NCBI GenBank assembly: GCA_018819225.1
Contig: JAHJQN010000008.1
Location: 62,001-126,000, forward strand
From: Microcaldota archaeon
GTDB taxonomy: Archaea > Micrarchaeota > Micrarchaeia > Norongarragalinales > SBBD01
Reading direction: 5' to 3'
Length of the DNA stretch: 64,000 bases
Shown here: one piece after another, positions 9,422 through 18,758 of the stretch
How positions within the stretch are numbered: position 1 is the stretch's first letter
How the letters are laid out: every line of letters begins with the position of its first letter
Notes under the pieces: generated by a model
What the model saw: the letters and a program-made list of their open reading frames with translations, nothing else
What the model was told of the DNA's origin: nothing
Database searches by the model: none
Translations under genes and position numbers: made by a program

Positions 9422-10315
9422 ATGGTCATTGAGTCGATGGTGAGTCCATTGAAAGCGGAAAAGAACCCGCCGGCCATCATGTTGCTGGGATTCACCTTCG
9501 TAACGCTCGCCGTATGGCTTGCGACCGCCGTACTGGAAATCGAGCCGAAAAGCATGATGATGCTGGTATTCGTCGTCATTCCGAGTATTCCGTTCATATT
9601 AAAATTGTTTGAATCCGATGAAATGGCACTCGAAGAAGGACGCGTGCTCGGAAGCCGAACGCTTGCCAAACACTTTTCAGTGATTTTGGTCCTCATCGCA
9701 TACTTCCTTGGAATGACCATTGGATTCACGTTCTGGTACGTGTATTTGCCGGAGGAATTAGCTCATGATGTCTTCTCGATTCAAATTGAGGAACTCAAAG
9801 GCATCAAAGCCATTGGCGCCAACTTGAGCGGGGCGTTCTTGTTCACGCTTACGGGATTAACGCAAAGCGCAGAAACCGGAGCGGCTACCAGTGAAAAATT
9901 CGCCCCCACATTCGAAATCATATTCCTGCATAATTTATGGGTGTTATTTCTTATCATCGCATTTTCGGTGATATACGGTGCAGGGTCCGTATTTATCCTG
10001 GTCTGGAACGCAAGCGTTGTCGGCGTATTCCTAGCGAATTTCGCGCGACAATTCGTATTTCACGAAAGCACGTATACGCTCGCGTCCGGCGTCGGCGTCG
10101 GATTACTTGGATTGATTCCGCACGGATCGTTCGAGTTGTTGAGCTATTTGATCGGCGCGATGGCTGGAGGCGTGTTAAGCGCGGCTATCGTCCGCGGAAG
10201 GTTTTCGCAAGGACGCTTCTGGGAAATCATGCGAGACGTTGCCAAAATGATGGCGTGGGCCATCGTCCTACTCGCATTGGGCGCGTTAGTCGAAAGCGGT
10301 GCCATCGTTTTCTGA
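9422..10315 (+). CDS. SpoIIM/DUF95-family membrane protein
   Basis: Pattern GLIPHGSFELLSYLIGAMAGGVLS typical of the SpoIIM family. Confidence 0.8.
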   Translation: MVIESMVSPLKAEKNPPAIMLLGFTFVTLAVWLATAVLEIEPKSMMMLVFVVIPSIPFILKLFESDEMALEEGRVLGSRTLAKHFSVILVLIAYFLGMTIGFTFWYVYLPEELAHDVFSIQIEELKGIKAIGANLSGAFLFTLTGLTQSAETGAATSEKFAPTFEIIFLHNLWVLFLIIAFSVIYGAGSVFILVWNASVVGVFLANFARQFVFHESTYTLASGVGVGLLGLIPHGSFELLSYLIGAMAGGVLSAAIVRGRFSQGRFWEIMRDVAKMMAWAIVLLALGALVESGAIVF

Positions 10316-10398
10316 AAACGAAGTTGGAAAAAATAAAAGAAGGCTTTAAAAGGGCGATATCCCAAAGTGTTTGCCAGTCTCATGTTGGTGGCTCGTTC

Positions 10399-11082
10399 AT
10401 GGCATTGAAAAGTCTTGCGATCATTCCGGATGGGAACCGCCGTTTTGCAAAATCAAATCGTTTCGGTTACCGGAAGGCTTATGCGAAAGGATTCGAGAAA
10501 GTCGAAGAGTTGCTGGAATGGGCCGAGCCTACGAAAATCGAGCGCATCGGGTTCTGGGCGCTCTCCCTCGAAAACTACCAGCAACGCAGCCAACGGGAAC
10601 TCACCATCCTGTTCTCCTTAATGAAACGGCACTTGCGCAAGGCGATCGCCGATAAGAAATACAAGAAAAAAGGCGTGCGCGTCGAGTTCTTCGGAAAACT
10701 CGAGTTATTGCCGAAACACTTGCGCCAATTAATGAAAGAGCTTGAGCATCAAACGCAAAACGGAAAACGCGTGTTAAGCATCGCCGTCGCGTACTCGGGA
10801 CGAGAAGAACTTTTACGAGCCGCCAAACTCATTGCCGTCCATTTTGGCGATAGAGCCGGACAAGCGAAAGAAAGCGATTTCACGAAATACTTGTATATGC
10901 AGCATTCACCCGACTTGATCATTCGCACCGGAGACGTGTCGCGGTTAAGCGGATTCATGCCGTGGCAAACCGCGTACTCCGAACTCTATTTCTCGAAAAA
11001 ATTGTGGCCGTCGTTCACCAAAGACGATTTTCGGGATGCGATGGCGTTCTTCGACGAAACCCAACGACGCTTCGGACGTTGA
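10399..11082 (+). CDS. uppS: cis-prenyltransferase (undecaprenyl diphosphate synthase family)
   Basis: IIPDGNRRFAK, YSGREELLRA, DLIIRTGDVSRLSGFMPWQTAYSELYF. Confidence 0.93.
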   Translation: MALKSLAIIPDGNRRFAKSNRFGYRKAYAKGFEKVEELLEWAEPTKIERIGFWALSLENYQQRSQRELTILFSLMKRHLRKAIADKKYKKKGVRVEFFGKLELLPKHLRQLMKELEHQTQNGKRVLSIAVAYSGREELLRAAKLIAVHFGDRAGQAKESDFTKYLYMQHSPDLIIRTGDVSRLSGFMPWQTAYSELYFSKKLWPSFTKDDFRDAMAFFDETQRRFGR

Positions 11083-11109
11083 ACGACTGATCGTCAACGT
11101 CGTTATTCA

Positions 11110-12033
11110 ATGGATAGAGGGAACGGCATGGAACCACCCGAAGAAAAAAGCGAGGAAGAGTTTCTGAAAACGTACAAAAAAGTCAGCCGTATTGGAAAGC
11201 AAGTCAAGAAGTATGCCCAAGAACAATGCGAAAAAGAGAGCTCGCTCCTTAAACTCGCGGAACTCGTGGAAAAAAAGACGATCGAATTGGGAGCGAACCC
11301 CGCTTTTCCAGCGAACTTGTCACGAGACGAACAAGCCGCCCATTACACGCCGACGGCCAACGACGATGCGACTTCCGAAACATCCGTGCTCAAAATCGAT
11401 TTGGGCGCGCACATCGACGGATTAGCCGTTGATTTTGCGTTCACGAAGGATTTCGGCGGAGAACACGGAAAACTCGTTGAGGCGGCCGACGAAGCCCTCC
11501 AAAACGCGTTATCCGTCATGAAAGCAGGAGCGACGAATCGCGACGTCGGAAAAGAAATCGAGCGAACCATTAAAGCGAAAGGATTCAAGCCCATCGAAAA
11601 CTTGTGCGGGCACTCGATCGACGTATACGACTTGCATGCCGGCGAAGAAGTCCCCAACGTGGAACGTGGAGGGTATACATTCAAGGAAGGCGATGTTTTC
11701 GCGGTCGAGCCGTTCGCGAGCACCGGCGCCGGACGCATTACCGAAGGAGATTTCCTGCAGATCTATCAACTCATTCCATCGACCGGAATGAAAATACGAT
11801 TACCGAGAAGCCGCGAACTGTTATCCAAAGTGTTGGCAGACCGGTTGACGCTGCCATTTGCACTGCGTTGGTATAAGGAGATGCCCATGTTGAATCTAAC
11901 GATACGGGATCTCGACAAAAACGGGGTTCTGGAAGCGTTTCCAGTACTCAAGGAAATCGAGAAGAATGCGTTCATCGCACAAGCCGAAACAACGGTACGC
12001 ATTGAAAAAGACGGAGTCGACGTGCTCGTGTGA
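11110..12033 (+). CDS. map: methionine aminopeptidase, type II-like
   Basis: KIDLGAHIDGLAVDFAFT, NLCGHSIDVYDLHAGEEVPN, FAVEPFAS metal-ligand motifs. Confidence 0.93.
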   Translation: MDRGNGMEPPEEKSEEEFLKTYKKVSRIGKQVKKYAQEQCEKESSLLKLAELVEKKTIELGANPAFPANLSRDEQAAHYTPTANDDATSETSVLKIDLGAHIDGLAVDFAFTKDFGGEHGKLVEAADEALQNALSVMKAGATNRDVGKEIERTIKAKGFKPIENLCGHSIDVYDLHAGEEVPNVERGGYTFKEGDVFAVEPFASTGAGRITEGDFLQIYQLIPSTGMKIRLPRSRELLSKVLADRLTLPFALRWYKEMPMLNLTIRDLDKNGVLEAFPVLKEIEKNAFIAQAETTVRIEKDGVDVLV

Positions 12034-12075
12034 AAAGGGGAAAACGTAATATATTCAGTTATTCTGGAATAGCGT

Positions 12076-12639
12076 ATGCCAGAGCGAATGCAGGTAACTA
12101 TTCGAGAAGCCACTCGCGAAGACTACCCCGCCTTAGCAGAAATCAAGGCAAGAACATTCAATGAAGGACCTTGGAAAGCCGGAGTGACTGCTGAAAAATA
12201 TGTCGCGGGATACCGTAAAGGCGAGCGGAGGAGCACGCGCATGCGACTCGTCGCCGAACAGGACGGAAAAATCGTAGGATTGCTGGAAGGATTTCTATCG
12301 CGAAGAATCGTATTGGAACTACCGCCTCACAAGAGAAAGGATTTGCCGACGCGCGTATTCCATCTCTCCAATTTTATGGTGAACCCCGAAGTTCCGGTTC
12401 GTCAAAGGAATCAGGTATCCTATCCCTTGTGGAGACAATTCCTTAGGAAATTAGAAGGACATCGCGGAATACAAATGCGAACCCTCATGGCAAAAACTCA
12501 TCCGGAAAACTTGCCTGCTCTCCAAATATTTCTGCATAAAGACCCCAAAAGACCCCCGCGATTTCATCACGTTTATACCGGACCCAAGTGGCCGAATCGG
12601 AGGGGAACAAATGTAGCATACTTTGTTCGAGTAGTTTGA
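12076..12639 (+). CDS. GNAT-family N-acetyltransferase
   Basis: N-terminal VTIREATREDYPALAEIKARTF and V-E-Q-D-G-K-I-V-G-L pattern. Confidence 0.7.
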   Translation: MPERMQVTIREATREDYPALAEIKARTFNEGPWKAGVTAEKYVAGYRKGERRSTRMRLVAEQDGKIVGLLEGFLSRRIVLELPPHKRKDLPTRVFHLSNFMVNPEVPVRQRNQVSYPLWRQFLRKLEGHRGIQMRTLMAKTHPENLPALQIFLHKDPKRPPRFHHVYTGPKWPNRRGTNVAYFVRVV

Positions 12640-12657
12640 TGCATCACGTGATGCATC
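12638..12657. repeat. 20-bp perfect palindrome gatgcatcacgtgatgcatc
   Basis: Sequence equals its own reverse complement; overlaps the stop codon of the GNAT gene. Confidence 0.9.
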
Positions 12658-12832
12658 TCTTGCCAAACACTCAACCCCTAAATCCCAAGAATATCTATTC
12701 GACGTTTGTCTAAATTAAGTTCCCAGTTACTCCGATACAATGTTTCCAGCATTCTCCAACCTCATATGCCCATAAAATGGCTAAATCAACCCAAGTTACT
12801 AACTACAATAATAAAATGTTACTACCGATAAG

Positions 12833-12840
12833 TTTATATA
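12833..12840 (+). promoter_or_regulatory. TATA box (tttatata) for the small-membrane-protein operon
   Basis: Archaeal TATA-like octamer about 40 nt before the first start codon, in an AT-rich 200-bp gap. Confidence 0.65.
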
Positions 12841-12873
12841 TCAGGATTACCATATTATGATGTAAGGCGAAAC

Positions 12874-13257
12874 GTGAGAGTTATGACCAAAGTATCATTG
12901 CAGCAACTAAAAAGTATGGCGTCTAGTCTCCAACAGGAGCCCGAAAAGAAAAGAGACTACCAAATGTTGCCCATGTTTCTTCCCGCAGATATCAGCGACA
13001 AAAAGGGAACGGGAGTCGTCAAAGTCGTAACACGTCAAGGATTCATGAACGAAACCATTGAGAACTGGGTGTTATACAACACGTACCGCGGAGCCACCGT
13101 ATCGCTTGGCGTGCTAGCCTTGATGACGTTCCCGGTCAACGTATACTTAAGCGCGTTATTCGGCATTGGCGCGGGATTCGCGTACGGAAAATTCAAGTTC
13201 AAGGACTTTATTATCAACAAGCAGCTCCGCCACAGGTGGCTGCTCGAAGGAACGTAG
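12874..13257 (+). CDS. two-TM small membrane protein A (paralogue of the 13966 product)
   Basis: MLPMFLPADIS..KGTG, TRQGFMNETIEN, two adjacent TM segments, short tail. Confidence 0.75.
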   Translation: MRVMTKVSLQQLKSMASSLQQEPEKKRDYQMLPMFLPADISDKKGTGVVKVVTRQGFMNETIENWVLYNTYRGATVSLGVLALMTFPVNVYLSALFGIGAGFAYGKFKFKDFIINKQLRHRWLLEGT

Positions 13258-13271
13258 AAAGGTAAGTACCA

Positions 13272-13655
13272 ATGAACGTCAAGCCACCCTTTCATCAAGA
13301 AACACGGGACACGGAACTCGTCGGCCTGAAAAGCGTTCAGGGCGGTAGTCCGAACCAGCAAGTCCCCATGAAGACCATGACCTACCTTCAGGTCGACCCG
13401 GAAGTCCGGGCCAACATGAGGGGCTCGACGCGTTGGGACTACGTATCCGAGTATATCGGCTACTGGATTGACAACAAACGTTTCTGGGTGCTCGCCGTAT
13501 TGTTTGTGGTAGCGGGAGTGCTGTTATTAGACGTATTCGCACCCGTTGCGTTACTCATGATCGCCGTCGGCGCCAAATACCGAAACATTGCATGGATGGA
13601 CAACTTCATTTACTCGAAGTTCGGAGAATACAGATCGCTCGTATTGGTGGACTAG
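13272..13655 (+). CDS. two-TM small membrane protein B (paralogue of the 14544 product)
   Basis: STRWDYVSEYIGYWIDNKRFWVLAVLFVVAGV followed by a second TM and short tail. Confidence 0.75.
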   Translation: MNVKPPFHQETRDTELVGLKSVQGGSPNQQVPMKTMTYLQVDPEVRANMRGSTRWDYVSEYIGYWIDNKRFWVLAVLFVVAGVLLLDVFAPVALLMIAVGAKYRNIAWMDNFIYSKFGEYRSLVLVD

Positions 13656-13667
13656 AGGTAGAAAACA

Positions 13668-13961
13668 ATGACCACGATTTGGACTGGAATAAAGGACCCG
13701 AAACCCCGAAGCTGGGTGGGCGGTGAACCCGTCTTGACGACGGATGCCTACGCCCGCGGCGGACCCGTACGGGATTCCAGTTGGATCGTGCAGTTCATGA
13801 GCCTCCTTGAAGATTTCACGCCCATCAAACCCGTACGCGGAGACTTGAACAGCTTCGAGGACGCGATGTTTCGGGTAGGCGTATTCGGTTTGTCTCAGCG
13901 CCAAACCTTCCTGCTCATCACCATCGGACTCGTATACGCGTTATTCGTGATCCTCAGGTAA
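13668..13961 (+). CDS. tail-anchored small membrane protein C, PrgI-like motif
   Basis: KPVRGDLNSFEDAMFRVGVFGLSQRQTFLLITIGLVYALFVILR; resembles the PrgI pattern (P-R-D-[IL]..FGLSxRQ then TM). Confidence 0.7.
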   Translation: MTTIWTGIKDPKPRSWVGGEPVLTTDAYARGGPVRDSSWIVQFMSLLEDFTPIKPVRGDLNSFEDAMFRVGVFGLSQRQTFLLITIGLVYALFVILR

Positions 13962-13965
13962 TCGC

Positions 13966-14505
13966 ATGAAAAACCCAACGCGCATGCACAGTTTGCAAGC
14001 CATTCGCAACGCAGTGCTCGATGGCAAGGCGCATCCGCATAGTGGACACAAGCACGACCCCTTTTACGGCAGCAAAGATCCCCTTCCGCATGTGGAAGGT
14101 TGTAACCCGCTCATGGACGATTACTTGCGTCCCTCGAGTACTCAGGCCGCAGACAAGATGCCCGAACAAGAAGGAAAACGCTTAATGCCCATGTACTTAC
14201 CCGTTTCTGCGAACAACATTCAAGGAGACGGAACGCCCGTCGAATCCGCGAAGCTGTGGACCAGGGGAAAGCTCATGGACGACGTCGTTAATGAAGACTA
14301 TAAGAACGGGTCAGTGGGAGCCATTTACCGCTCGTACTTCATGGCGTGGGTATGCGTCGGATTAACATTACTCGGCTTGACCATTAGTCCCTACCTGGCT
14401 GCTCCGTTCGCGTACATGGCCGGACAATACTGGAGCGACAAGGACTTGAGCGTCGGCTGGAGTATCCAGTGGTGGAAAGGAAAGACGATTACATACACGG
14501 TATAG
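13966..14505 (+). CDS. two-TM small membrane protein D with His-rich N-terminal extension
   Basis: LMPMYLPVSANNIQGDGTP, TRGKLMDDVVNED, two TM segments; HPHSGHKHDP in N-terminus. Confidence 0.75.
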   Translation: MKNPTRMHSLQAIRNAVLDGKAHPHSGHKHDPFYGSKDPLPHVEGCNPLMDDYLRPSSTQAADKMPEQEGKRLMPMYLPVSANNIQGDGTPVESAKLWTRGKLMDDVVNEDYKNGSVGAIYRSYFMAWVCVGLTLLGLTISPYLAAPFAYMAGQYWSDKDLSVGWSIQWWKGKTITYTV

Positions 14506-14543
14506 GGATAACGGTGAAAAATACAAGATAGTGGTGAATCAAT

Positions 14544-14852
14544 ATGACGGACAAAAACTACGTGGACCATGTACCGCCCGTGCAAATGACGTCGGTACTG
14601 GCCGACACGAAACAACCGTTCTTGAACATGTCGACGAGGTGGAACTACATCTCGCGCTATCTCGAGATCTGGAAGGAAGGCATCCGGTTCCGCGGGTTCG
14701 CCGTCGTCTCGTTCCTAGCCGGCCTCGTGCTCATCCTATCCATTCCGCTCATGGGCATTCTCGCGTTTGCGGCGGCCGCGTACTTCTGGGAGCTATACAA
14801 GTTCCGACGCCACCGTCTCGAAAGCCAGAGGTCCATCATGATCGGACACTAG
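14544..14852 (+). CDS. two-TM small membrane protein E
   Basis: STRWNYISRYLEIWKEGIRFRGFAVVSFLAGLVLIL; resembles protein B. Confidence 0.75.
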   Translation: MTDKNYVDHVPPVQMTSVLADTKQPFLNMSTRWNYISRYLEIWKEGIRFRGFAVVSFLAGLVLILSIPLMGILAFAAAAYFWELYKFRRHRLESQRSIMIGH

Positions 14853-14952
14853 TCCGAACTCTTTTCTTTTTTCCAGAACAAGGGGGAGCGTACGCTGGTT
14901 CCCGAAACCGGCTCTCACGATTCGCCTCGGCGCTCCCTCCCCATTTTTTTCA

Positions 14953-15627
14953 TTAGATATCCCGAATGTCGTATAATTCCACAAAAGACGGGCGACGCTT
15001 GTAAGTAACAAAACGAAAGGTCATGGCACCCAAACGATTCCTGATCAAATCGCTATTCTTAACGTTTTGAATGAACCGAGTCGCATTACGGATGATGCGG
15101 ATAACTTCCGGAGATTTTCGCAACCTTGTTCTCAGTTCTCTTGAAAGGAATTGCACACGCATTCGTCCCCCCTCGTCAAATACAGGCAACATAAGACCTT
15201 CGATAGGTAAATCTGACTTCGATGGCTTACTCAATTTGATAAAGAATCTCAATGATGAATCTAGCTGAGGTGGCGCATCAATGATTATTTCACCATCAAC
15301 CAATTTATCTTCATCCGCCGGTGTCGGGTGCATGATGGCGATCACATGTTGCGGGTTACCTTCTTCGAGTTCACGCATCCCTTTCCGGAGTACGGCTCGA
15401 ACCAGTTGTTGTACTCGCGCATCCCGTGAGGTTCGCAGACGCAGGGAATCGGATCGTTCTCGTGTTTCCCGACGACTGGCCAAACCTTTCGGTGTCAGAC
15501 GTTGTTCCAAATCACGCAAAACAACTGTCGGTCGCGGCATGGTGGCCCAGTCAAATCGTCGGTAGTGTTTCGGTGCGGCTTCATCCAGTCTAAATAGAAG
15601 TCGCGGTTGTCCCTCGGCATGTTTCAA
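14953..15627 (-). CDS. unknown protein, probably the 3' part of a frame-disrupted gene
   Basis: 224-aa ORF that begins at TTG; upstream frame 15624-15773 appears to supply the N-terminus. Confidence 0.55.
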   Translation of the reverse strand: MKHAEGQPRLLFRLDEAAPKHYRRFDWATMPRPTVVLRDLEQRLTPKGLASRRETRERSDSLRLRTSRDARVQQLVRAVLRKGMRELEEGNPQHVIAIMHPTPADEDKLVDGEIIIDAPPQLDSSLRFFIKLSKPSKSDLPIEGLMLPVFDEGGRMRVQFLSRELRTRLRKSPEVIRIIRNATRFIQNVKNSDLIRNRLGAMTFRFVTYKRRPSFVELYDIRDI

Positions 15628-15773
15628 ATTAAATTCTCGGGGTGGTGGTATACCCTATAGGGGGATATCCCATAACCTTTACCGTTCGCCGTCAGTTCTT
15701 CTAATTGATGCAATGCCCACAATTTGGTGACGTGCGGACGTTCCCGATTGAATTCCATGGGCTGCTTAGGCAT
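15624..15773 (-). CDS. 49-aa ORF, likely N-terminus of the 14953-15627 gene
   Basis: MPKQPMEFNRERPHVTKLWALHQLEELTANGKGYGISPYRVYHHPENLI*; one extra G in the AGGG run would join it to ..GIPPPREFNLKHAEGQ. Confidence 0.4.
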   Translation of the reverse strand: MPKQPMEFNRERPHVTKLWALHQLEELTANGKGYGISPYRVYHHPENLI

Positions 15774-15787
15774 GTTCCTCCTTCCCG

Positions 15788-16306
15788 CTAAAGTTGTTTA
15801 CGCCACCATTTAAAGTAAGCAACGAAATCCGGCGTCCAACGCGAAGGATCATTGCGAATCGATTGCTCGATTTCCTTCACAACCCGAAATGCTCCAGACT
15901 TGCACTCTTCCTTACTCAAACAAATTTCGCCGTGTCTCTTCTTTTTGTAATGCAATGAATACAATACGGCGAACTCCATCCAATTGTAATCCACGGGATC
16001 AAACATGTGAAGTTCCTGAAGCTCGTTTTCCTCAGCGGTTATGCCCAGTTCCTCTTTCAGCTCTCTCACCGCGGCTTGACGATACGTTTCCCCGATATCC
16101 ACATGCCCTCCCATACTGCTTCCAAAGCGCAACGGATGCGTGTCTTTGGATGCGGAACGCTGTTGAACAAACAACTCGCCGTTTTCATTGAACAAGAACA
16201 CGTGAACCGCTCGATGCCGTAGCAATTCCCGATGGGCGTCCTTGCGTGAAACACGTCCAATAACTTCATCCTTCTCGTTAACCAGCTCGAACATCTCTTC
16301 AACCAT
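15788..16306 (-). CDS. NUDIX hydrolase (IPP-isomerase-like)
   Basis: Nudix box GGHVDIGETYRQAAVRELKEELGI. Confidence 0.85.
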   Translation of the reverse strand: MVEEMFELVNEKDEVIGRVSRKDAHRELLRHRAVHVFLFNENGELFVQQRSASKDTHPLRFGSSMGGHVDIGETYRQAAVRELKEELGITAEENELQELHMFDPVDYNWMEFAVLYSLHYKKKRHGEICLSKEECKSGAFRVVKEIEQSIRNDPSRWTPDFVAYFKWWRKQL

Positions 16307-16312
16307 ACCGCA

Positions 16313-17365
16313 TCAGTTTAGGAGTTTTACGTCCAAAACCACGTGATCCACGTGCGGCGCGTAGGTCTTTACTACGCGCTGGAAATCAATGCGATAGTCG
16401 CGATAATTGCGATTACATGCTTCATGCACTAAACGATGGGCCTCCTTGAACGCATCCATTTGTTTCGGAGGAATGAAATAGAAGTGAACCACACCTCCCT
16501 TACGCGTTGCAAGCAGTGTCGCATCCAAGAACTCGAAAGCGGAATGCGGCAACGGCATGATAACGCGATCGGCAAACCGATGAAAACGCTTCTTTTTCAA
16601 TACGCGATTCACATCCCCTTCCAAAACTTCAATTTTCTTTTCCATCCTATTTAGGAAAACATTGGCTTTCATTTGTTTTACTGCATCTGGATTCAACTCA
16701 ATGGCAACGACTCGTTTAGCAAAAGGCTGTTTCTTTACAAGAACAATGGGAAAGAAACCGGCTCCAGCAAATAAGGTAAGAACATTTTCCCCAGGCTTCG
16801 CTAGTTCGGCAACACGCAATCGCTCGAAAGAAAGACGGGATGAAAAGAAAATATTCGATAAATCTATATCAAACGCACAACCATTTTCTTTATAACGCGT
16901 TTTCAACCGCTTCTTTCCCGCAATCACTTTCACTTCCCGAACGCGATACTTGCCTATCGTAGCCGTGGTTTTCTTCGCAACCGTCTTCACGTGAGGATAC
17001 AACTCCAGTAGCGCTTTCGCGATGCGCTTCTCTTTTTTCACGAGCTCGGGCATGATCTCGAGAACCGCGATATCGCCTGCAATATCAAACGAGGAAACGA
17101 AGTGCTTTTCGACCTCTTGCGGAGTCAGCGTTCGATCCAACAGGAGTTTGTCCGTTAGGCTTAATGCCGCTTGTTTTTTCTGGAGCGTCTTATTCACAAA
17201 TGAGTGAGGGAACGGAAGTTCCGCTTTCTTTTTTACTGGAAAATAGAGATGATCCGCGTCCTTACCGATCCCGTACCCTTCCTCGAACAAGGAGTGCTTC
17301 TTGAGATATTGCTTAGCTTCTTCCGCGTGCCTGAATCTTACTTGAAGAACGAGCATAGATACCAT
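16313..17365 (-). CDS. Trm5-type tRNA (guanine37-N1) methyltransferase family
   Basis: SRLSFERLRVAELAKPGENVLTLFAGAGFFPIVL..., RVIMPLPHSAFEFLD. Confidence 0.85.
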   Translation of the reverse strand: MVSMLVLQVRFRHAEEAKQYLKKHSLFEEGYGIGKDADHLYFPVKKKAELPFPHSFVNKTLQKKQAALSLTDKLLLDRTLTPQEVEKHFVSSFDIAGDIAVLEIMPELVKKEKRIAKALLELYPHVKTVAKKTTATIGKYRVREVKVIAGKKRLKTRYKENGCAFDIDLSNIFFSSRLSFERLRVAELAKPGENVLTLFAGAGFFPIVLVKKQPFAKRVVAIELNPDAVKQMKANVFLNRMEKKIEVLEGDVNRVLKKKRFHRFADRVIMPLPHSAFEFLDATLLATRKGGVVHFYFIPPKQMDAFKEAHRLVHEACNRNYRDYRIDFQRVVKTYAPHVDHVVLDVKLLN

Positions 17366-17444
17366 GAACCCAACGTATAACCCATAAATCGGATAGTCAA
17401 ATTACAACGCTACGCTTATAAATTCTCTTTCCTTTACCCGCGTC

Positions 17445-18305
17445 ATGGCGAACTTCATCGACGAGTTCTTCTTGAATCCGATCCGTTACCCAGAGATTTA
17501 CGCCCCCTACAATATTGTGAACACCGCGGTTTACGCGATCATTGCGCTCGCAGCCGTATGGATTATCTACAAGGGACTCGAGCGCATGAAAATTAAGATC
17601 GACAGGCACTTTTTCTACAGCATCCTTGCGTTCGTCGTGTTCGGAGGTTTTCTGAGAGTAACCGAAGACGCTGACATTCTGCCGCGAACCGTTGAAATAG
17701 CGGGATTGCAGTTGCATCCGTTTGTGACACCCGGAATCTACGTACTCGTATTCCTGACGCTCGTTGCCGCCTTCCTGATCTTGAAAGCGTTGAAGACGCC
17801 GAAAGAAACGCTCTACCGAAGAATCGGGTTCGTGGGATGGGCGCTCGCCGCCATCACAATCGTATGGCTTTTGCGAACACTTGGCGGAAACGTATCCAGC
17901 GAACAAATCGCGTTCATGGTCTACATTTTATTATTAGCGGCGATTCCCGTACTCGTATTCGAGCTGATCAAGCGATGGGCGTACAACAAGCGCGCGCAAC
18001 CGGACATGAAGCGCATGGAACAAACCACGGTAGCCGGACAAGCACTGGACGGAGCCGCCACGTTCGTTGGAGTCAGCCTGGCCGGATACGGAGAACAGCA
18101 TTTGGTGGCCAACACGATTTTCGAGGCGTTTGGAACCCCGTTTGCATTTTATTTCCTGAAAATGGTTTTCGTCATCGGCGTCATCTTCGTTTTAAGGAAG
18201 GAAGTGCCGAGAAAAGAGGAACATGTTTACTTGCTCCTCCTGATTACGCTGTTGGGTTTGGCTCCCGGCATCCGGGACGCGATCCGCATCTTCTTCCAGG
18301 TGTAG
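17445..18305 (+). CDS. DUF63-family membrane protein
   Basis: YNIVNTAVYA..., GGFLRVTEDA, FVTPGIYVLVF. Confidence 0.8.
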   Translation: MANFIDEFFLNPIRYPEIYAPYNIVNTAVYAIIALAAVWIIYKGLERMKIKIDRHFFYSILAFVVFGGFLRVTEDADILPRTVEIAGLQLHPFVTPGIYVLVFLTLVAAFLILKALKTPKETLYRRIGFVGWALAAITIVWLLRTLGGNVSSEQIAFMVYILLLAAIPVLVFELIKRWAYNKRAQPDMKRMEQTTVAGQALDGAATFVGVSLAGYGEQHLVANTIFEAFGTPFAFYFLKMVFVIGVIFVLRKEVPRKEEHVYLLLLITLLGLAPGIRDAIRIFFQV

Positions 18306-18308
18306 TGG

Positions 18309-18752
18309 ATGGAAATCCCCGTGCAAGTAACGGAAGCCTTGGAAGAAAAACCCGAAGAGAAAAAACGTACAGGTAAAACACGTGAGCATTACAATAAACA
18401 AAAAAGCCAAGCGTATTCCTATTTCCGTATTCGCTCGGAAGACGCGGAAAAAATGCAGAACGCCCAGTTTACCATTTTTGATTTTATCACGAACTCGTTT
18501 GCATTCTCTCAAACTAAAAAGGAACTCACGGTACACGTCCTCGAGTCGCTAAAAAAACAGCCCATGACCTTCATTGAATTGCAGCGTTCCTTGAACGCGA
18601 AGAAAAGCACGTTGTACATGCTCGTGCTCGCGCTGCAACGCTCCGGCTTGGTTTCTCGAGCGGAGAAGAACGAGCCGTTGAAGCTCTCGAACGAGTTCGC
18701 GGACACGGTTCGAAAGTACGCGCAGTGGTGGGACGGCTGGCTCGAGCACTAA
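18309..18752 (+). CDS. winged-helix DNA-binding protein
   Basis: MTFIELQRSLNAKKSTLYMLVLALQRSGLVSRA helix-turn-helix pattern. Confidence 0.6.
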   Translation: MEIPVQVTEALEEKPEEKKRTGKTREHYNKQKSQAYSYFRIRSEDAEKMQNAQFTIFDFITNSFAFSQTKKELTVHVLESLKKQPMTFIELQRSLNAKKSTLYMLVLALQRSGLVSRAEKNEPLKLSNEFADTVRKYAQWWDGWLEH

Positions 18753-18758
18753 ATTCGC

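Noticed and set aside
9937-11082. Full 381-aa ORF as a single protein
   Set aside because: Only the part from 10399 is the cis-prenyltransferase; the N-terminal extension overlaps the SpoIIM gene out of frame.
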